The notes beneath the pieces were generated by a model. That model ran no database searches. It worked only from the letters and a program-made list of their open reading frames with translations, and was not told the origin of the DNA. From Sphingomonas sp. Leaf67 (GTDB taxonomy: Bacteria; Pseudomonadota; Alphaproteobacteria; Sphingomonadales; Sphingomonadaceae), in assembly GCF_001421965.1 (NCBI RefSeq), contig NZ_LMLP01000001.1, positions 372,001 through 436,000 of the forward strand: a DNA stretch of 64,000 bases. The letters are read 5' to 3'. Of the stretch, positions 15,811-25,232 are shown piece after piece. How positions within the stretch are numbered: position 1 is the stretch's first letter; every line of letters starts with the position of its first letter. The position numbers and the translations under genes were made by a program.

Positions 15811-16629
15811 ATGAACGACAGCACCGAAGAACCGTCCGGCGCATCGCGCGGCACGCAAACGCTGATGCGCGGACTCGATCTGGTCGAGGCACTGCGCGAC
15901 GAACCGTTGCGCGTGGCCGAACTGGCACGCACGCTGGGCCTTAGCCGGACGACGACGCACCGGCTGGCGGCTGCGCTGGTCGAGCGCGGCTATGTCGCGC
16001 AGGCCGAGCGCGGCTTGCTGACGCTGGGGCCGACGCTGCTGCAACTGGGGTTCACCGCGCACCGGCGCATCGACCTGGTGCGCGTGGCGCGGTCGCGCAT
16101 GGAGGCGCTGTCGGCCGATACCGGACTTTGCGTCTTTCTGGGGCGGCGCGACGGCGATCATTCGCTCCACCTCGACCGGGCGGCGGGGCGACAGCGGCTG
16201 GAAGTGTCGACCCGCCCCGGCGACCGGCGGCCGGTAGCGAGAACCGGGCTGGGCAAGGCATTGCTGTTCGACGAGCGTGACGATGGCCTTGCGCGGCTGT
16301 GCCGTGCGACCGGAGCCGACGATGCGGCCGCGATCGACCGGTGGGTTGCCGACATGCGCGCCGATATTGCGCGCGGCCACGTGATCCACGATAGCGTCGG
16401 CAATGACGGCATCCGATCGATCGCGGCGCCGATCCGTGACGTATCCGGGGATATCGTCGCAGCGATCGGCATCGCCACCGCCGCGCAATATCTGACCCCG
16501 GACAAGGTCGCAGCGATCGGCCCGCAGGTCGCGGCGACAGCGCGGGCGATCAGTCGCGATCTGGGCTATGCCGACCCCGATCCTTCGGTACCGGCGGCTT
16601 CATTTTCCTTGGCGCCTTCGCTGCCATGA
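15811..16629 (+). CDS. IclR-family transcriptional regulator
   Basis: A 272-aa protein. Residues 15-75 are the winged HTH (TLMRGLDLVEALRDEP, then ELARTLGLSRTTTHRLAAAL), followed by the IclR GAF-like effector domain with the typical TGLGKALLF and GIRSIAAPIRD segments. It begins 28 bp after the fructokinase and may be co-transcribed. IclR proteins usually control catabolic genes for sugars or aromatics; the target here is unknown. The last 64 bp overlap a convergent small gene, and the C-terminal tail (about 15 residues, PSVPAASFSLAPSLP) is probably unstructured. Confidence 0.88.
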   Translation: MNDSTEEPSGASRGTQTLMRGLDLVEALRDEPLRVAELARTLGLSRTTTHRLAAALVERGYVAQAERGLLTLGPTLLQLGFTAHRRIDLVRVARSRMEALSADTGLCVFLGRRDGDHSLHLDRAAGRQRLEVSTRPGDRRPVARTGLGKALLFDERDDGLARLCRATGADDAAAIDRWVADMRADIARGHVIHDSVGNDGIRSIAAPIRDVSGDIVAAIGIATAAQYLTPDKVAAIGPQVAATARAISRDLGYADPDPSVPAASFSLAPSLP

Positions 16630-16805
16630 TAGTCCTTCAGGCTCTGTCCGCCGTCGAACCGTCCGGCATTGCTGTCGTCGTGCGGGTTGGGATAGGCACC
16701 ACCGCCTGACTGACCGCCGCCGGGTGGCGTGTTGACGCCGTCGGGCTTCGCGGTGTCGGAGCCGTTTCCCACGGCCTGGTTGGGTTGCTTTCCGTCGTCG
16801 GTCAT
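16566..16805 (-). CDS. Small Gly/Asn-rich hydrophilic protein
   Basis: A 79-aa polar protein with a Gly-rich segment (TPPGGGQSGGGAYPNPHDD) and a GRFDGGQSLKDYHGSEG stretch, a type of small disordered protein often seen in sphingomonads. The AAGGAGAAG ribosome site before the ATG at 16805 and its ordinary composition argue for a real gene. It overlaps the 3' end of the convergent IclR gene by 64 bp. Function unknown; perhaps stress related. Confidence 0.65.
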   Translation of the reverse strand: MTDDGKQPNQAVGNGSDTAKPDGVNTPPGGGQSGGGAYPNPHDDSNAGRFDGGQSLKDYHGSEGAKENEAAGTEGSGSA

Positions 16806-16870
16806 CGCGCGCTTCTCCTTCTTCGGGAAGGGGTTAACGCGTCGGTGGGCGATGTGGGTGCGCTATAAAA

Positions 16871-16981
16871 GCCCTCTCCCCGCTTGCGGGGAGAGGGTTG
16901 GGAGAGGGGCAGTCATGAGCCCTGTCGCTGATTGCGCCCCCTCTCCCCGGCCCTCTCCCCTGAAGGGGAGAGGGAGCAGGG
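16871..16981. repeat. CCCTCTCCCC palindromic intergenic repeat (two hairpins)
   Basis: Two strong palindromes sit between the GH3 gene and the small protein gene: a 12-bp stem with a 2-nt loop at 16872-16897 and a stem with a TGAA-type loop at 16951-16974. The inner arms (GGGAGAGGGGC and GCCCCCTCTCCCC) also match each other in inverted orientation. The sequence type is a common intergenic REP-like element of high-G+C proteobacteria. It may end the leftward GH3 transcript, although no T tract follows. Confidence 0.7.
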
Positions 16982-19267
16982 TTACGCCAGCACGAAGCTG
17001 CCGTTCACGCCATCCGCCTCGGCCGATGGCGCGACCCATACATGGAAGCTACCCGGCTCGACCACCGGCCGGTTCTCCACCCCGATGAAGCGCAGATCGT
17101 TGGCGCGAAGCGTAAATTCGACGACCTTCGATTCACCTGGTGCCAATGTTACGCGCTGGAATGCCTTCAGTTCGCGCACCGGACGGGTGATGCTGGCGGC
17201 GACGTCGTGGATATAGAGCTGCACCACTTCGGTCGCCGCCCGGGTTCCGCTATTCGTCACCCGTGCCCGAACCTTGAGCGCGCCGTCGCTGTTCAGCCGC
17301 CCGTCGCCGAGGTCGAGGTCGCTATAGGCGATCCGGCCGTAGGTCAGCCCGTGCCCGAACGGAAAGCGCGCCGCATTCGGCCCCTCGCGATAGCGCGCCT
17401 TGTATTCGGCGAGCGGCCCCGGCGGGTTGGGGCGACCGGTGGCCTTGTGGGCATAATAATAGGGCTGCTGGCCGGTCGCATAGGGAAAGCTGACCGGCAG
17501 GCGGGCCGACGGACCGACATCGCCGAACAGAATGTCGGCGGTCGCCGGACCGCTTTCCGATCCGAGGAACCACGTCACCAGAATGGCGCGCGCGTCGAGG
17601 ACCGGCTTGTCGAGCACCATCGCCCGGCCGTTGCGCAGCAGGAGGACGGTCGGCTTGCCGGTCGCCAGCACCGCCTCCGCCAGATCGAGTTGCGCCCTGG
17701 GAATGCCGATATCGACCCGCGACTGCGCCTCGCCCGACATGCGTTGCGATTCACCGATCGCGAGCAGGACGATATCGGCCTGTGACGCCGCGATCACCGC
17801 CGCCTCGATCCCGCCGGGGATCGGATCGGTGATGCCCGATCCGTCGACGGCGGTGACCATTCTGGGATCGGTGACGGCGGCACGGACGCCGGTCAGCAGG
17901 TCGACCGCCTCCGCATCAGAACCATAGACGTTCCACGTTCCGATCAGTTCGCGCTGCCCCTGCACGAACGGTCCGATCAGCGCGATGCGCTTGCCCGATT
18001 TGGGCAGGGGCAGCAGGTCGCCGTCATTCTTGAGCATGACGATCGACCGCGCCCCCGCCTCACGCGCCAGCTTCAGATGGGCGGCCGTGCGCACGCGCTG
18101 CTTTTCGCGGCGCGGATCGATGCGGCGGAACGGATTGTCGAACAGGCCGAGTTGTACCTTCAGCGCAAGCACGCGGCGGACCGCCTGATCGAGCCGCTCC
18201 ATCGGGACCTCGCCCTTCGCGACCAGATCGGGGAGGTGTTTGAGATAGAAACCCGACTGCATCGACATGTCGACACCGGCGAGGAAGGCTAGCTTCGTCG
18301 CTTCGCGGGCATCGGCGGCGAACCCGTGCGCGATCAGTTCCTCGTCGCCGGTATAGTCGGACACGACCAGCCCGCCAAACCCCCATTCCTTGCGCAGGAT
18401 CGTGTCGAGCAGCCACGGATTGGCGGTCGCCGGCACCCCCGACAATTCGTTGAACGACGCCATCGTCGTGGGTGCCCCGGCGGCGAACGCCGTCTGAAAC
18501 GGGGGGAAATAGGTTTCGCGCAGCGTCCGTTCGGATACGTCGACGGTGTTGTAGTCCAGCCCCGCCTCGCCCGCGCCATAGGCGGCGAAATGCTTGGCGC
18601 AGGCCGCGACCGCATCGTCGGCCATCAGGCCGCGCCGGCCCTGAAAACCACGCACGCGTGCATCGGCCATAGTCTTGCCGAGCAGCAGGTCCTCGCCCGC
18701 CCCCTCGATCCCCCGGCCCCAGCGCTGGTCGCGGGCGATGTCGACCATCGGCGCGAAGGTCCAGTCGATGCCGGCAGCCGACGCCTCGACCGCCGCCGCG
18801 CGCGCGGTACGTTCGGCCAGATCGGCGTCGAACGTCCCCGCCTCGGCCAGCGGCATCGGGAAGACGGTGCGGAACCCGTGAATGATGTCGGCGGCGAACA
18901 GCAGCGGCACCTTCAGCCGCTGTTCCTTCATCGCAACAGTCTGCATCCGGCGCGCCATGTCGGCACCGTTGCCGTTGAACACGCCGGTCAGCCGCCCGGC
19001 GCGGACCTGCGCCAGCTGTTCGTCGAACGTCGCCGTCGCACCGATCGGATTGAGCGCATTCGCTGCACCGCCCGCCCATGCCGCCGCCATCAGCGTCAGC
19101 TGTCCGGCCTTCTCCTCGACGGTCATCTGGCCGACGAGCGCCTCGACCGATGCCGGCAGCCGATCGCCCGCCTGCGCCAGCAAGGCGCGCGCCGGAGAGG
19201 CGCTCCATGCGGCGATCGCGCCGGCACCCATCATAATGGCCCGTCGCGAAATGCGAATGTCTTCCAT
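16982..19267 (-). CDS. bglX: GH3 beta-glucosidase, Tat-exported
   Basis: A 761-aa periplasmic glycoside hydrolase family 3 enzyme that removes terminal beta-glucose. The N-terminus has a Tat signal (SRRAIMMGAG followed by a hydrophobic stretch and SPARA cleavage zone). GH3_N features include KVPLLFAADIIHGFRT, CAKHFAAYG and the nucleophile Asp in GLVVSDYTG; GH3_C and a C-terminal fibronectin-III-like domain (GESKVVEFTL) follow. The start is ATG (MEDIRISRRA); nine further upstream codons are open but would precede the Tat motif. It is divergent from the LacI-receptor-glucanase operon, so it is likely the exo-enzyme of that locus. Confidence 0.93.
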   Translation of the reverse strand: MEDIRISRRAIMMGAGAIAAWSASPARALLAQAGDRLPASVEALVGQMTVEEKAGQLTLMAAAWAGGAANALNPIGATATFDEQLAQVRAGRLTGVFNGNGADMARRMQTVAMKEQRLKVPLLFAADIIHGFRTVFPMPLAEAGTFDADLAERTARAAAVEASAAGIDWTFAPMVDIARDQRWGRGIEGAGEDLLLGKTMADARVRGFQGRRGLMADDAVAACAKHFAAYGAGEAGLDYNTVDVSERTLRETYFPPFQTAFAAGAPTTMASFNELSGVPATANPWLLDTILRKEWGFGGLVVSDYTGDEELIAHGFAADAREATKLAFLAGVDMSMQSGFYLKHLPDLVAKGEVPMERLDQAVRRVLALKVQLGLFDNPFRRIDPRREKQRVRTAAHLKLAREAGARSIVMLKNDGDLLPLPKSGKRIALIGPFVQGQRELIGTWNVYGSDAEAVDLLTGVRAAVTDPRMVTAVDGSGITDPIPGGIEAAVIAASQADIVLLAIGESQRMSGEAQSRVDIGIPRAQLDLAEAVLATGKPTVLLLRNGRAMVLDKPVLDARAILVTWFLGSESGPATADILFGDVGPSARLPVSFPYATGQQPYYYAHKATGRPNPPGPLAEYKARYREGPNAARFPFGHGLTYGRIAYSDLDLGDGRLNSDGALKVRARVTNSGTRAATEVVQLYIHDVAASITRPVRELKAFQRVTLAPGESKVVEFTLRANDLRFIGVENRPVVEPGSFHVWVAPSAEADGVNGSFVLA

Positions 19268-19348
19268 GCGATCCCCTCTGTGTCGTTGGCGCAACGAAAC
19301 CGGCGCGCTTGTGTTTCGAATCTTTAGTTGAAGCGTGTTTTAAGATCA

Positions 19349-19362
19349 TGTAACCGGTTACA
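19349..19362. promoter_or_regulatory. Perfect palindromic operator in the GH3/LacI spacer
   Basis: TGTAACCGGTTACA is a 14-bp perfect palindrome with a central CG, the classic form of a LacI-family site. It lies 82 bp upstream of the GH3 start and 74 bp upstream of the LacI gene, where it could control both divergent units. Binding by the adjacent LacI protein is inferred. Confidence 0.75.
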
Positions 19363-19436
19363 TCAAGAGCGATCGGCCGCAAGCCGACGGATTCGCCGCG
19401 AAGGGCGCGACGATGTGGGAGTGGAACTGAACAGGC

Positions 19437-20465
19437 ATGGCGAACGCCACCATCCGCGATGTGGCTCGTGCGGCGGACGTGTCCGTCGCTTCGGTGTCGC
19501 GCGTGCTGAACGGCCATGACAATGTCCGCGCCGAACTGCGCGAACGGGTCGAGGCGGCGGCAGCCAGGCTCGGCTATATTCCGCACGCCGGTGCGCGTTC
19601 GCTCAGTCTCGCCCGGTCGAATGCGATCGGTGTCGTCCTGCCCGACCTGCACGGCGAATTCTTTTCCGAACTGCTGCGCGGCATGGACCGCGAGGCGTCG
19701 GCGCAGGGCCTGCAACTCTTGCTGTCGAACATGCATGCCGAACCGGCGCGCGGCGTGGAGGCGCTGCGGACGATGCGCGGGCGGGTCGACGGCATGGTGG
19801 TAATGGCGCCGCACATCGACCCCGATCAACTGTTCGCGCATCTGCCCACCGGGGTGCCGGTGGTGCTGGTCAACTGTGCGCCGCATCATCAGCCCCGCCC
19901 CGAACTGCGCATCGACAATGTGCGCGGGGCGCGGGCGATGGTCGATCATCTGGTCGCGACCGGGCGACGCCGCATCCTCCATCTCGCCGGTCCGATCGGC
20001 AATATCGATGCGGAGGAACGGGTCGGCGGCTACCGCGACGGCATCGCCGCTGCCGGGCTGCAACCCATGATCGAACGCGGAACCTTTCTCGAAGAGTCGG
20101 GCGTTTTCCTCGCTGAAAAGATCGTTCGGGAGGGGAACGACGTCGATGCGGTCTTCGCCGCGAACGACATGATGGCGATCGGCGTCCTGATGGGATTGCA
20201 ACGCGCCGGGGTCGCGGTGCCCGACCGGGTCGCGGTCGCCGGGTTCGACGACGTACCGCTCGCCCGCCTGATCTCGCCATCGCTCACCACGCTGCGCATC
20301 GACATCGCCGACCTCGGCGCGCGCGCGATTGCCCGGCTGACCGACCGGATCGGTGGTTCCGACGACCGCAGCATCGAACTTCGTGCACCGACCCTGATCG
20401 TGCGCGAGACGACTTCACCAAGGGAAGACCCGGAAAACCGGGAAACAAGGGGAATTTACGCATGA
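19437..20465 (+). CDS. LacI-family regulator of the glucan locus
   Basis: A 342-aa protein: HTH at residues 4-24 (ATIRDVARAADVSVASVSRV), hinge around ARSLSLARS, and a sugar-binding core with the typical ANDMMAIG and VAVAGFDDVPLAR segments. Its stop overlaps the ATG of the TonB receptor gene (ATGA), so regulator and transporter are co-translated, consistent with autoregulation through the palindrome upstream. The inducer is probably an oligosaccharide released by the locus enzymes. Confidence 0.92.
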   Translation: MANATIRDVARAADVSVASVSRVLNGHDNVRAELRERVEAAAARLGYIPHAGARSLSLARSNAIGVVLPDLHGEFFSELLRGMDREASAQGLQLLLSNMHAEPARGVEALRTMRGRVDGMVVMAPHIDPDQLFAHLPTGVPVVLVNCAPHHQPRPELRIDNVRGARAMVDHLVATGRRRILHLAGPIGNIDAEERVGGYRDGIAAAGLQPMIERGTFLEESGVFLAEKIVREGNDVDAVFAANDMMAIGVLMGLQRAGVAVPDRVAVAGFDDVPLARLISPSLTTLRIDIADLGARAIARLTDRIGGSDDRSIELRAPTLIVRETTSPREDPENRETRGIYA

Positions 20466-23425
20466 GGAATACGATGTTACGCGCGGCACTTGCCGCTGCT
20501 ACGACGCTGGCGACGGGTGCGGTGGTTGTGCCGATGGCACCCGCTTCGGCGCAGACCACGACGGCTTCGGTGCGCGGCACCGTCCGCGACGCCGCCGGTG
20601 CCGCCGTTGGCGGCGCGACCGTCGTCGCCACCTCGACCGGTACGAACCAGTCCTATCGTGCGACGACCGATACGACCGGTCGCTACACGCTCAACGGCAT
20701 CCGTGCCGGTGGCTATTCGATCACGGTGACCGGTCCCGGTGGCGAAACCGCAACCAGCGAAGTCACTGTCGGCATCGCGCAGGCGGCAAGCCTCGACGTG
20801 ACGCTGGGCGCGGCTGCCGCGCCGGGAACCCCCGACGAGACGGTCGCGGCCCCCGGCGACGATACGATCGTTGTAACCGGTCGCCGCCTGATCGAAAGCC
20901 GGACCAGCGAAATCGCGACCAACGTGACGCAGGAACAGCTCCGCACCCTGCCGCAGACCGATCGCAACTTCCTGTCGTTCGCCGCACTCGCTCCTGGCGT
21001 GCGCTACAATGACAGCGAAACCGACAAGGGCATTCAGGCAGGTGCGTCGACCGCGTCCCAGGTGAACGTGTTCATCGACGGCGTCAGTCTGAAGAACAAG
21101 CTGCGCGAAGGTGGCGTCGCCGGCCAGCAGAACAGCCGCGGCAACCCGTTCGGCCAGTTGGCGGTGCAGGAATTCCGCGTCCTGACCCAAAACTACAAGG
21201 CCGAGTATGAACAGGCCGGCTCGGCGATCATTACCGCTATCACCAAGTCGGGCACCAACGAATTTCATGGCGAGGCGTTCGGTCAGTATACCGACCGCAG
21301 CCTGACGGAGCGCAACTTCTTCGATCGTCAGGCCGGTCGCGAAAAGCCCGAGTTCGAGCGCAAGCAATATGGCGTCTCGCTCGGCGGCCCGATCATCAAG
21401 GACAAGCTGTTCTTCTTCGGCACCTATGAAGGCAACGACCAGAACCGTGCCTTCATCGTCGATGCGACGACCAACGCCAACCCAGCAAACCTTGCCGCTT
21501 TCGAACGCGCGACCGGTCGGAGCGTCAGCGAATTCGAAGGTAATTTCGTCAGTCCGTTCCGCGCCGATTTCTATTTTGGGAAACTGACTTTCACGCCGGA
21601 CGACCGCCAGACGTTCGACCTGTCGTACAGCCGGCGCGAAGAAACCGACATTCAAGGTTTTGGCGGCACGACCGCGTATGAGTTCGCCGAAAACAAGATC
21701 AATACGGTTGATACGTACCTGCTGAAATGGACCTATCGAGGCGATAACTTCATCAACGAAGTCAATCTGAACTACCTGAATTACGTGTTCAACCCGACAT
21801 CGTTGAACCCGGGCAGCCCGAGTTTCAATTACGAAAACACGATCCTGTTCGGTGGTCGTGATTCGACCCGGCGTGAAGTGCAGCAGGGCTACACGTTGCG
21901 TGACGATATTACCTATACCGGTCTCGACGACCACGCGATCAAGGTCGGCGCACGGGTCGAGATTACCGATATCGAGTTCTCGAACCTGGCGTTCCTGCAA
22001 CCCGGTTTCGTCTTCCGGCTGGATACACAGAACAACACCGACTTCACGTTCCCCGCAGAGGCCCGACTGGGGTTGGGCAACGGGACCGTTCGCGGCTCAA
22101 ATACACAGATCGGCCTGTACGCGCAGGACGATTGGGACGTTACCGATCGGCTGCAACTTAACGTCGGGGTGCGTTGGGACTATGAAACCAACGGTAGTAA
22201 CAACGACTACGTAACGCCGGCCAACGCAGCCGCCGCTCTGCGCGCTTTGCCCACTACAAGCTACTTCAACCCGGAAAATTACATCAGCACCGGCAACAAC
22301 CGCAAGCCGTTCGCAGGGGCAATCGCGCCGCGCTTCGGCTTCTCCTACGACATTTTCGACAACGCCAGCACGGTCATCTTCGGTGGGTTCGGCCGCTATT
22401 ACGATCGTAACAATTTTAGCAACACAGTCGACGAACTGTCGCGGACGATCAACCCGGTCGGCGTGTTCCGTTTCTCGCGCGACGGCCAGCCGCGCAACGG
22501 ACTGCCGACCGTGGCGTGGAACCCGTCCTACCTGACCCGAGAAGGCCTGCTCGCCCTCCGCGCGAACTCGACCAGCGGCCTGCCCGAACTGTTTGCGGTT
22601 CAGAACAATACGAAGCCGCCGGTGAACGACCAGGTCAGCCTCGGCATCCGCCAACAGGTCGGCCCGTGGCAGTTCTCTGCGACCGGTTCGTACCAGCGGG
22701 GCCGCAACGGCTACACCAACCTGTTCGCCACCCGTAACAACGGCGGGCTCGGCGGGTGCTGCAATACGGCACCGGTTGTCCCATTCGGTTATTCGAACGC
22801 CCTGATCGGGTTCGACGGCCTCGATACCCGGTACAAGGCGCTCTATTTCACGGCAGACAAACCATACACGGAAGTATCGGGCTGGGGCGTGAACGTTGCT
22901 TATACGCTGTCGAAGGGTGAGAAGAACGGCGGCGACCTATTCAGTCTCGATGAAGTGACGCCGGACGATTACGGTTGGCGTCCGCGCGATGGCGACGAAC
23001 GGCATCGGGTCGTCGTATCGGGCATCGTTGATCTACCGCTCGGCTTCCAGTTCTCGACGCTCAGCACATTCGGGTCGGGCCAGGCCTATCAGGTCGTCGA
23101 CTTCACCAACGGTGCCGATCCGGGTCAGCGGCGCTTCCTCGCTGCATATCCCGAAAAGAACTGCATCAAGGGCGTCTTTGCCTTCTGCGAAGTCAACCTG
23201 ACGCTGGCCAACAAGCTGAAAATCCTCGGCGGCCAGACCGAGATCGCGGTCGATCTGCTCAACGCCTTCAACAACAATAACTTCTCCAGCTTCGATGGTG
23301 CGTTCAACAATCAGATCGATCCGGAGACGGGTCAGCCACGGGATGCATTCATTCCCGGTCGGATCGGCAGCAACCTGCTGACCCTGCCGCGGCGCATCCA
23401 GTTCCGCGTCGGCTACCGCTTCTAA
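20462..23425 (+). CDS. TonB-dependent receptor with carboxypeptidase-regulatory-like domain (Oar/SusC-type)
   Basis: A 987-aa outer-membrane transporter. It has a Sec signal peptide (MLRAALAAATTLATGAVVV, cleavage after SAQ), a CarboxypepD_reg-like Ig domain at about 34-118 (GTVRDAAGAAVGGATVVATS), a TonB-box-like DTIVVTGRR, a plug domain (FIDGVSL) and a 22-strand barrel ending in RRIQFRVGYRF with terminal Phe. Such receptors import oligosaccharides with TonB energy. An AAGGGG ribosome site precedes the ATG, which overlaps the LacI stop. Its neighbours (GH3, GH144-like) suggest a beta-glucan-derived substrate. Confidence 0.93.
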   Translation: MRNTMLRAALAAATTLATGAVVVPMAPASAQTTTASVRGTVRDAAGAAVGGATVVATSTGTNQSYRATTDTTGRYTLNGIRAGGYSITVTGPGGETATSEVTVGIAQAASLDVTLGAAAAPGTPDETVAAPGDDTIVVTGRRLIESRTSEIATNVTQEQLRTLPQTDRNFLSFAALAPGVRYNDSETDKGIQAGASTASQVNVFIDGVSLKNKLREGGVAGQQNSRGNPFGQLAVQEFRVLTQNYKAEYEQAGSAIITAITKSGTNEFHGEAFGQYTDRSLTERNFFDRQAGREKPEFERKQYGVSLGGPIIKDKLFFFGTYEGNDQNRAFIVDATTNANPANLAAFERATGRSVSEFEGNFVSPFRADFYFGKLTFTPDDRQTFDLSYSRREETDIQGFGGTTAYEFAENKINTVDTYLLKWTYRGDNFINEVNLNYLNYVFNPTSLNPGSPSFNYENTILFGGRDSTRREVQQGYTLRDDITYTGLDDHAIKVGARVEITDIEFSNLAFLQPGFVFRLDTQNNTDFTFPAEARLGLGNGTVRGSNTQIGLYAQDDWDVTDRLQLNVGVRWDYETNGSNNDYVTPANAAAALRALPTTSYFNPENYISTGNNRKPFAGAIAPRFGFSYDIFDNASTVIFGGFGRYYDRNNFSNTVDELSRTINPVGVFRFSRDGQPRNGLPTVAWNPSYLTREGLLALRANSTSGLPELFAVQNNTKPPVNDQVSLGIRQQVGPWQFSATGSYQRGRNGYTNLFATRNNGGLGGCCNTAPVVPFGYSNALIGFDGLDTRYKALYFTADKPYTEVSGWGVNVAYTLSKGEKNGGDLFSLDEVTPDDYGWRPRDGDERHRVVVSGIVDLPLGFQFSTLSTFGSGQAYQVVDFTNGADPGQRRFLAAYPEKNCIKGVFAFCEVNLTLANKLKILGGQTEIAVDLLNAFNNNNFSSFDGAFNNQIDPETGQPRDAFIPGRIGSNLLTLPRRIQFRVGYRF

Positions 23426-23495
23426 CCCTCCCTCCCCTGCCGGGACAGGCGTCACGCCTGTCCCGGCATTTCCGTATTCCGCAAGGGGCTTGCCT

Positions 23496-24893
23496 GTGAT
23501 CGATCGCCGCCATTTCCTTGCCGCCAGCACCGCCGCGCTCGTCGCCGGGTGCACTGCACGGACCGGGATCGGCTCCGGGACCGCGCCCGACCTGATTTCG
23601 GATGTGCAGCAGCGGGCATTCCGGTTTTTCTGGGAAACCACCGACGCGGAAACCGGCCTTGCGCCGGATCGCTGGCCTACCCCCAGCTTCGCGTCGATCG
23701 CGGCGATCGGGTTTGCGCTGACGGCCTACGGCGTCGGCGAAAAACATGGCTGGATCACCCGCGTACAGCATCGCGCCCGCACGCTCGCCACGCTCGAATT
23801 CCTTGCTGCTGCGCCGCAGGGCGACGGCGAAACCGGGTTCAGCGGGTATAAGGGCTTTTTCTACCACTTTCTCGGCGTGACGAAGGGACAGCGGTTCGCC
23901 CGGTGCGAATTGTCGACGATCGACACGTCGCTGCTGCTGGGCGGCGTGCTGTTCGCGCAGAGCTGGTTCGATCGCGCCGACCCGCAGGAAGCGCGCATCC
24001 GCGATCTGGCTGAGCGACTTTACCGCGCGGTCGAATGGGACTGGATCGTGCCGCGCGCGCCCTTCGTTTCGATGGGCTGGCATCCCGAAAGCGGCTTTAT
24101 CCGATCCGACTGGGATACGTATAACGAAGGCATGATCCTGTACGTGCTGGCATTGGCCAGCCCGACGCATCCGCTGCCGCCCGCGACCTGGGCTGCGCTG
24201 ACGCAGAAGTTCGAGAAAAGCTGGGGCAATCGCTGGGGCGAGCCGCATCTGCAATTCGCGCCGATGTTCGGTCATCAGTACAGCCATATCTGGGTCGATT
24301 TTCGCGGCATTCGCGACCCCTATATCGCGTCCAAGGGCATCGATTATTTCGAGAACAGCCGCCGTGCGACCTATGCACAGCGCGCCTATGCCAATGAAAA
24401 TCCGGGCGGCAAGGTCGGATATGGCGACGATTGCTGGGGGCTGACCGCCTGCGACGGTCCCGGCGACTTCACCGTGACGATCGATGGCAGGCAGCGCGAG
24501 TTCTTCAGCTATTCGGCACGTGGCCCGGGCGAACGCGACGACGGCACGCTGGCCCCGACCGCGGCGCTGGGATCGATCGCCTTCGCACCCGACATCGTCA
24601 CGCCGATGATCGGCAGGATGCATGCGCGCTATGGTACCGGCATCTATGACAAATACGGCTTTCTCGACGCGTTCAATCCGACGCTGACCCGCACCGACGA
24701 ACCGCTGAAACACGGCAAGATCGTGCCGGGCGTCGGCTGGGTCGATGGCGACTATCTGGGCATCGATCAGGGACCGATCGTGCTGATGATCGAGAATCAG
24801 CGCAGCGGCATGATCTGGGAAGTAATGCGGCGCAATCCGCATATCCGGCGCGGGCTGGAACGGGCCGGCTTTACCGGCGGCTGGCTGGGCTGA
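23496..24893 (+). CDS. GH144-like glucoamylase-family lipoprotein (probable endo-beta-1,2-glucanase)
   Basis: A 465-aa (alpha/alpha)6-barrel hydrolase of the former COG5368 glucoamylase family, which contains the GH144 beta-1,2-glucanases. A Tat-like RRHFLAAS start leads to a lipobox LVAGC, suggesting a membrane-anchored lipoprotein. Recognisable stretches are FRFFWETTDAETGLAPDR, TSLLLGGVLF, WNEG-like DTYNEGMILY, GHQYSHIWVDFRG, YGDDCWGLTACD and a C-terminal DQGPIVLMIENQRSG. The GTG at 23496 is preferred (AAGGGG upstream); a TTG two codons earlier is also open. Together with the GH3 enzyme and the TonB receptor it would break a beta-1,2-glucan into importable pieces. Specificity is inferred from family. 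Confidence 0.82.
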   Translation: MIDRRHFLAASTAALVAGCTARTGIGSGTAPDLISDVQQRAFRFFWETTDAETGLAPDRWPTPSFASIAAIGFALTAYGVGEKHGWITRVQHRARTLATLEFLAAAPQGDGETGFSGYKGFFYHFLGVTKGQRFARCELSTIDTSLLLGGVLFAQSWFDRADPQEARIRDLAERLYRAVEWDWIVPRAPFVSMGWHPESGFIRSDWDTYNEGMILYVLALASPTHPLPPATWAALTQKFEKSWGNRWGEPHLQFAPMFGHQYSHIWVDFRGIRDPYIASKGIDYFENSRRATYAQRAYANENPGGKVGYGDDCWGLTACDGPGDFTVTIDGRQREFFSYSARGPGERDDGTLAPTAALGSIAFAPDIVTPMIGRMHARYGTGIYDKYGFLDAFNPTLTRTDEPLKHGKIVPGVGWVDGDYLGIDQGPIVLMIENQRSGMIWEVMRRNPHIRRGLERAGFTGGWLG

Positions 24894-25232
24894 GTAGCCG
24901 CGCGTTGCTCGCGGCAGCGGTTCGCGCGCAGCCGATCGAACCGTTCCCAGTTTAGATGCGGCATGCCGGCTGGTGGGCTGAATGACGACGTACTGCGTGT
25001 CGGCGCGGCGGTCGGGCGTAGATTGCGTAAGCCCGGTGGCAGCGTCGATCTGCTGATCCGGGCGAAGGGCGACAGGGTATCGTGACGATCGATGACCAGC
25101 CGGTGCAAATCGCTGCTGCCGGTCCGCACGTCCCGGCCCCCACCGGACCGATCCGAATCACGATGGAACGCAACTGCCGACATCTCGTTTCGTTTGCGTG
25201 TCGTATACCGCGATGCGGGGCGAAGGGGGATT
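24894..25232. other. 339-bp intergenic stretch before the oxidase operon
   Basis: No convincing gene. A 40-codon frame (24963-25085) beginning MPAGGLNDDVLRVGAAVG has no ribosome site and no family match, and could be a coding remnant. The region presumably contains the promoter of the oxidase operon, but no clear -35/-10 pair was picked out. The GGGGGA before 25233 is the ribosome site of the subunit II gene. Confidence 0.4.

Noticed and set aside
18060..20201. 713-codon open frame on the minus strand across the GH3 and LacI genes
   Set aside because: It is an out-of-frame shadow of two well-supported genes; its product is Arg/Gly/Ala-rich with no family motifs, as expected for GC-rich antisense frames.
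20477..22000. 507-codon minus-strand frame opposite the TonB receptor
   Set aside because: Antisense to a clear outer-membrane receptor; low-complexity composition and no start signal.
24963..25085. 40-codon ORF between the glucanase and oxidase operons
   Set aside because: No ribosome site, no overlap with neighbours and no recognisable family; left as part of an intergenic region.
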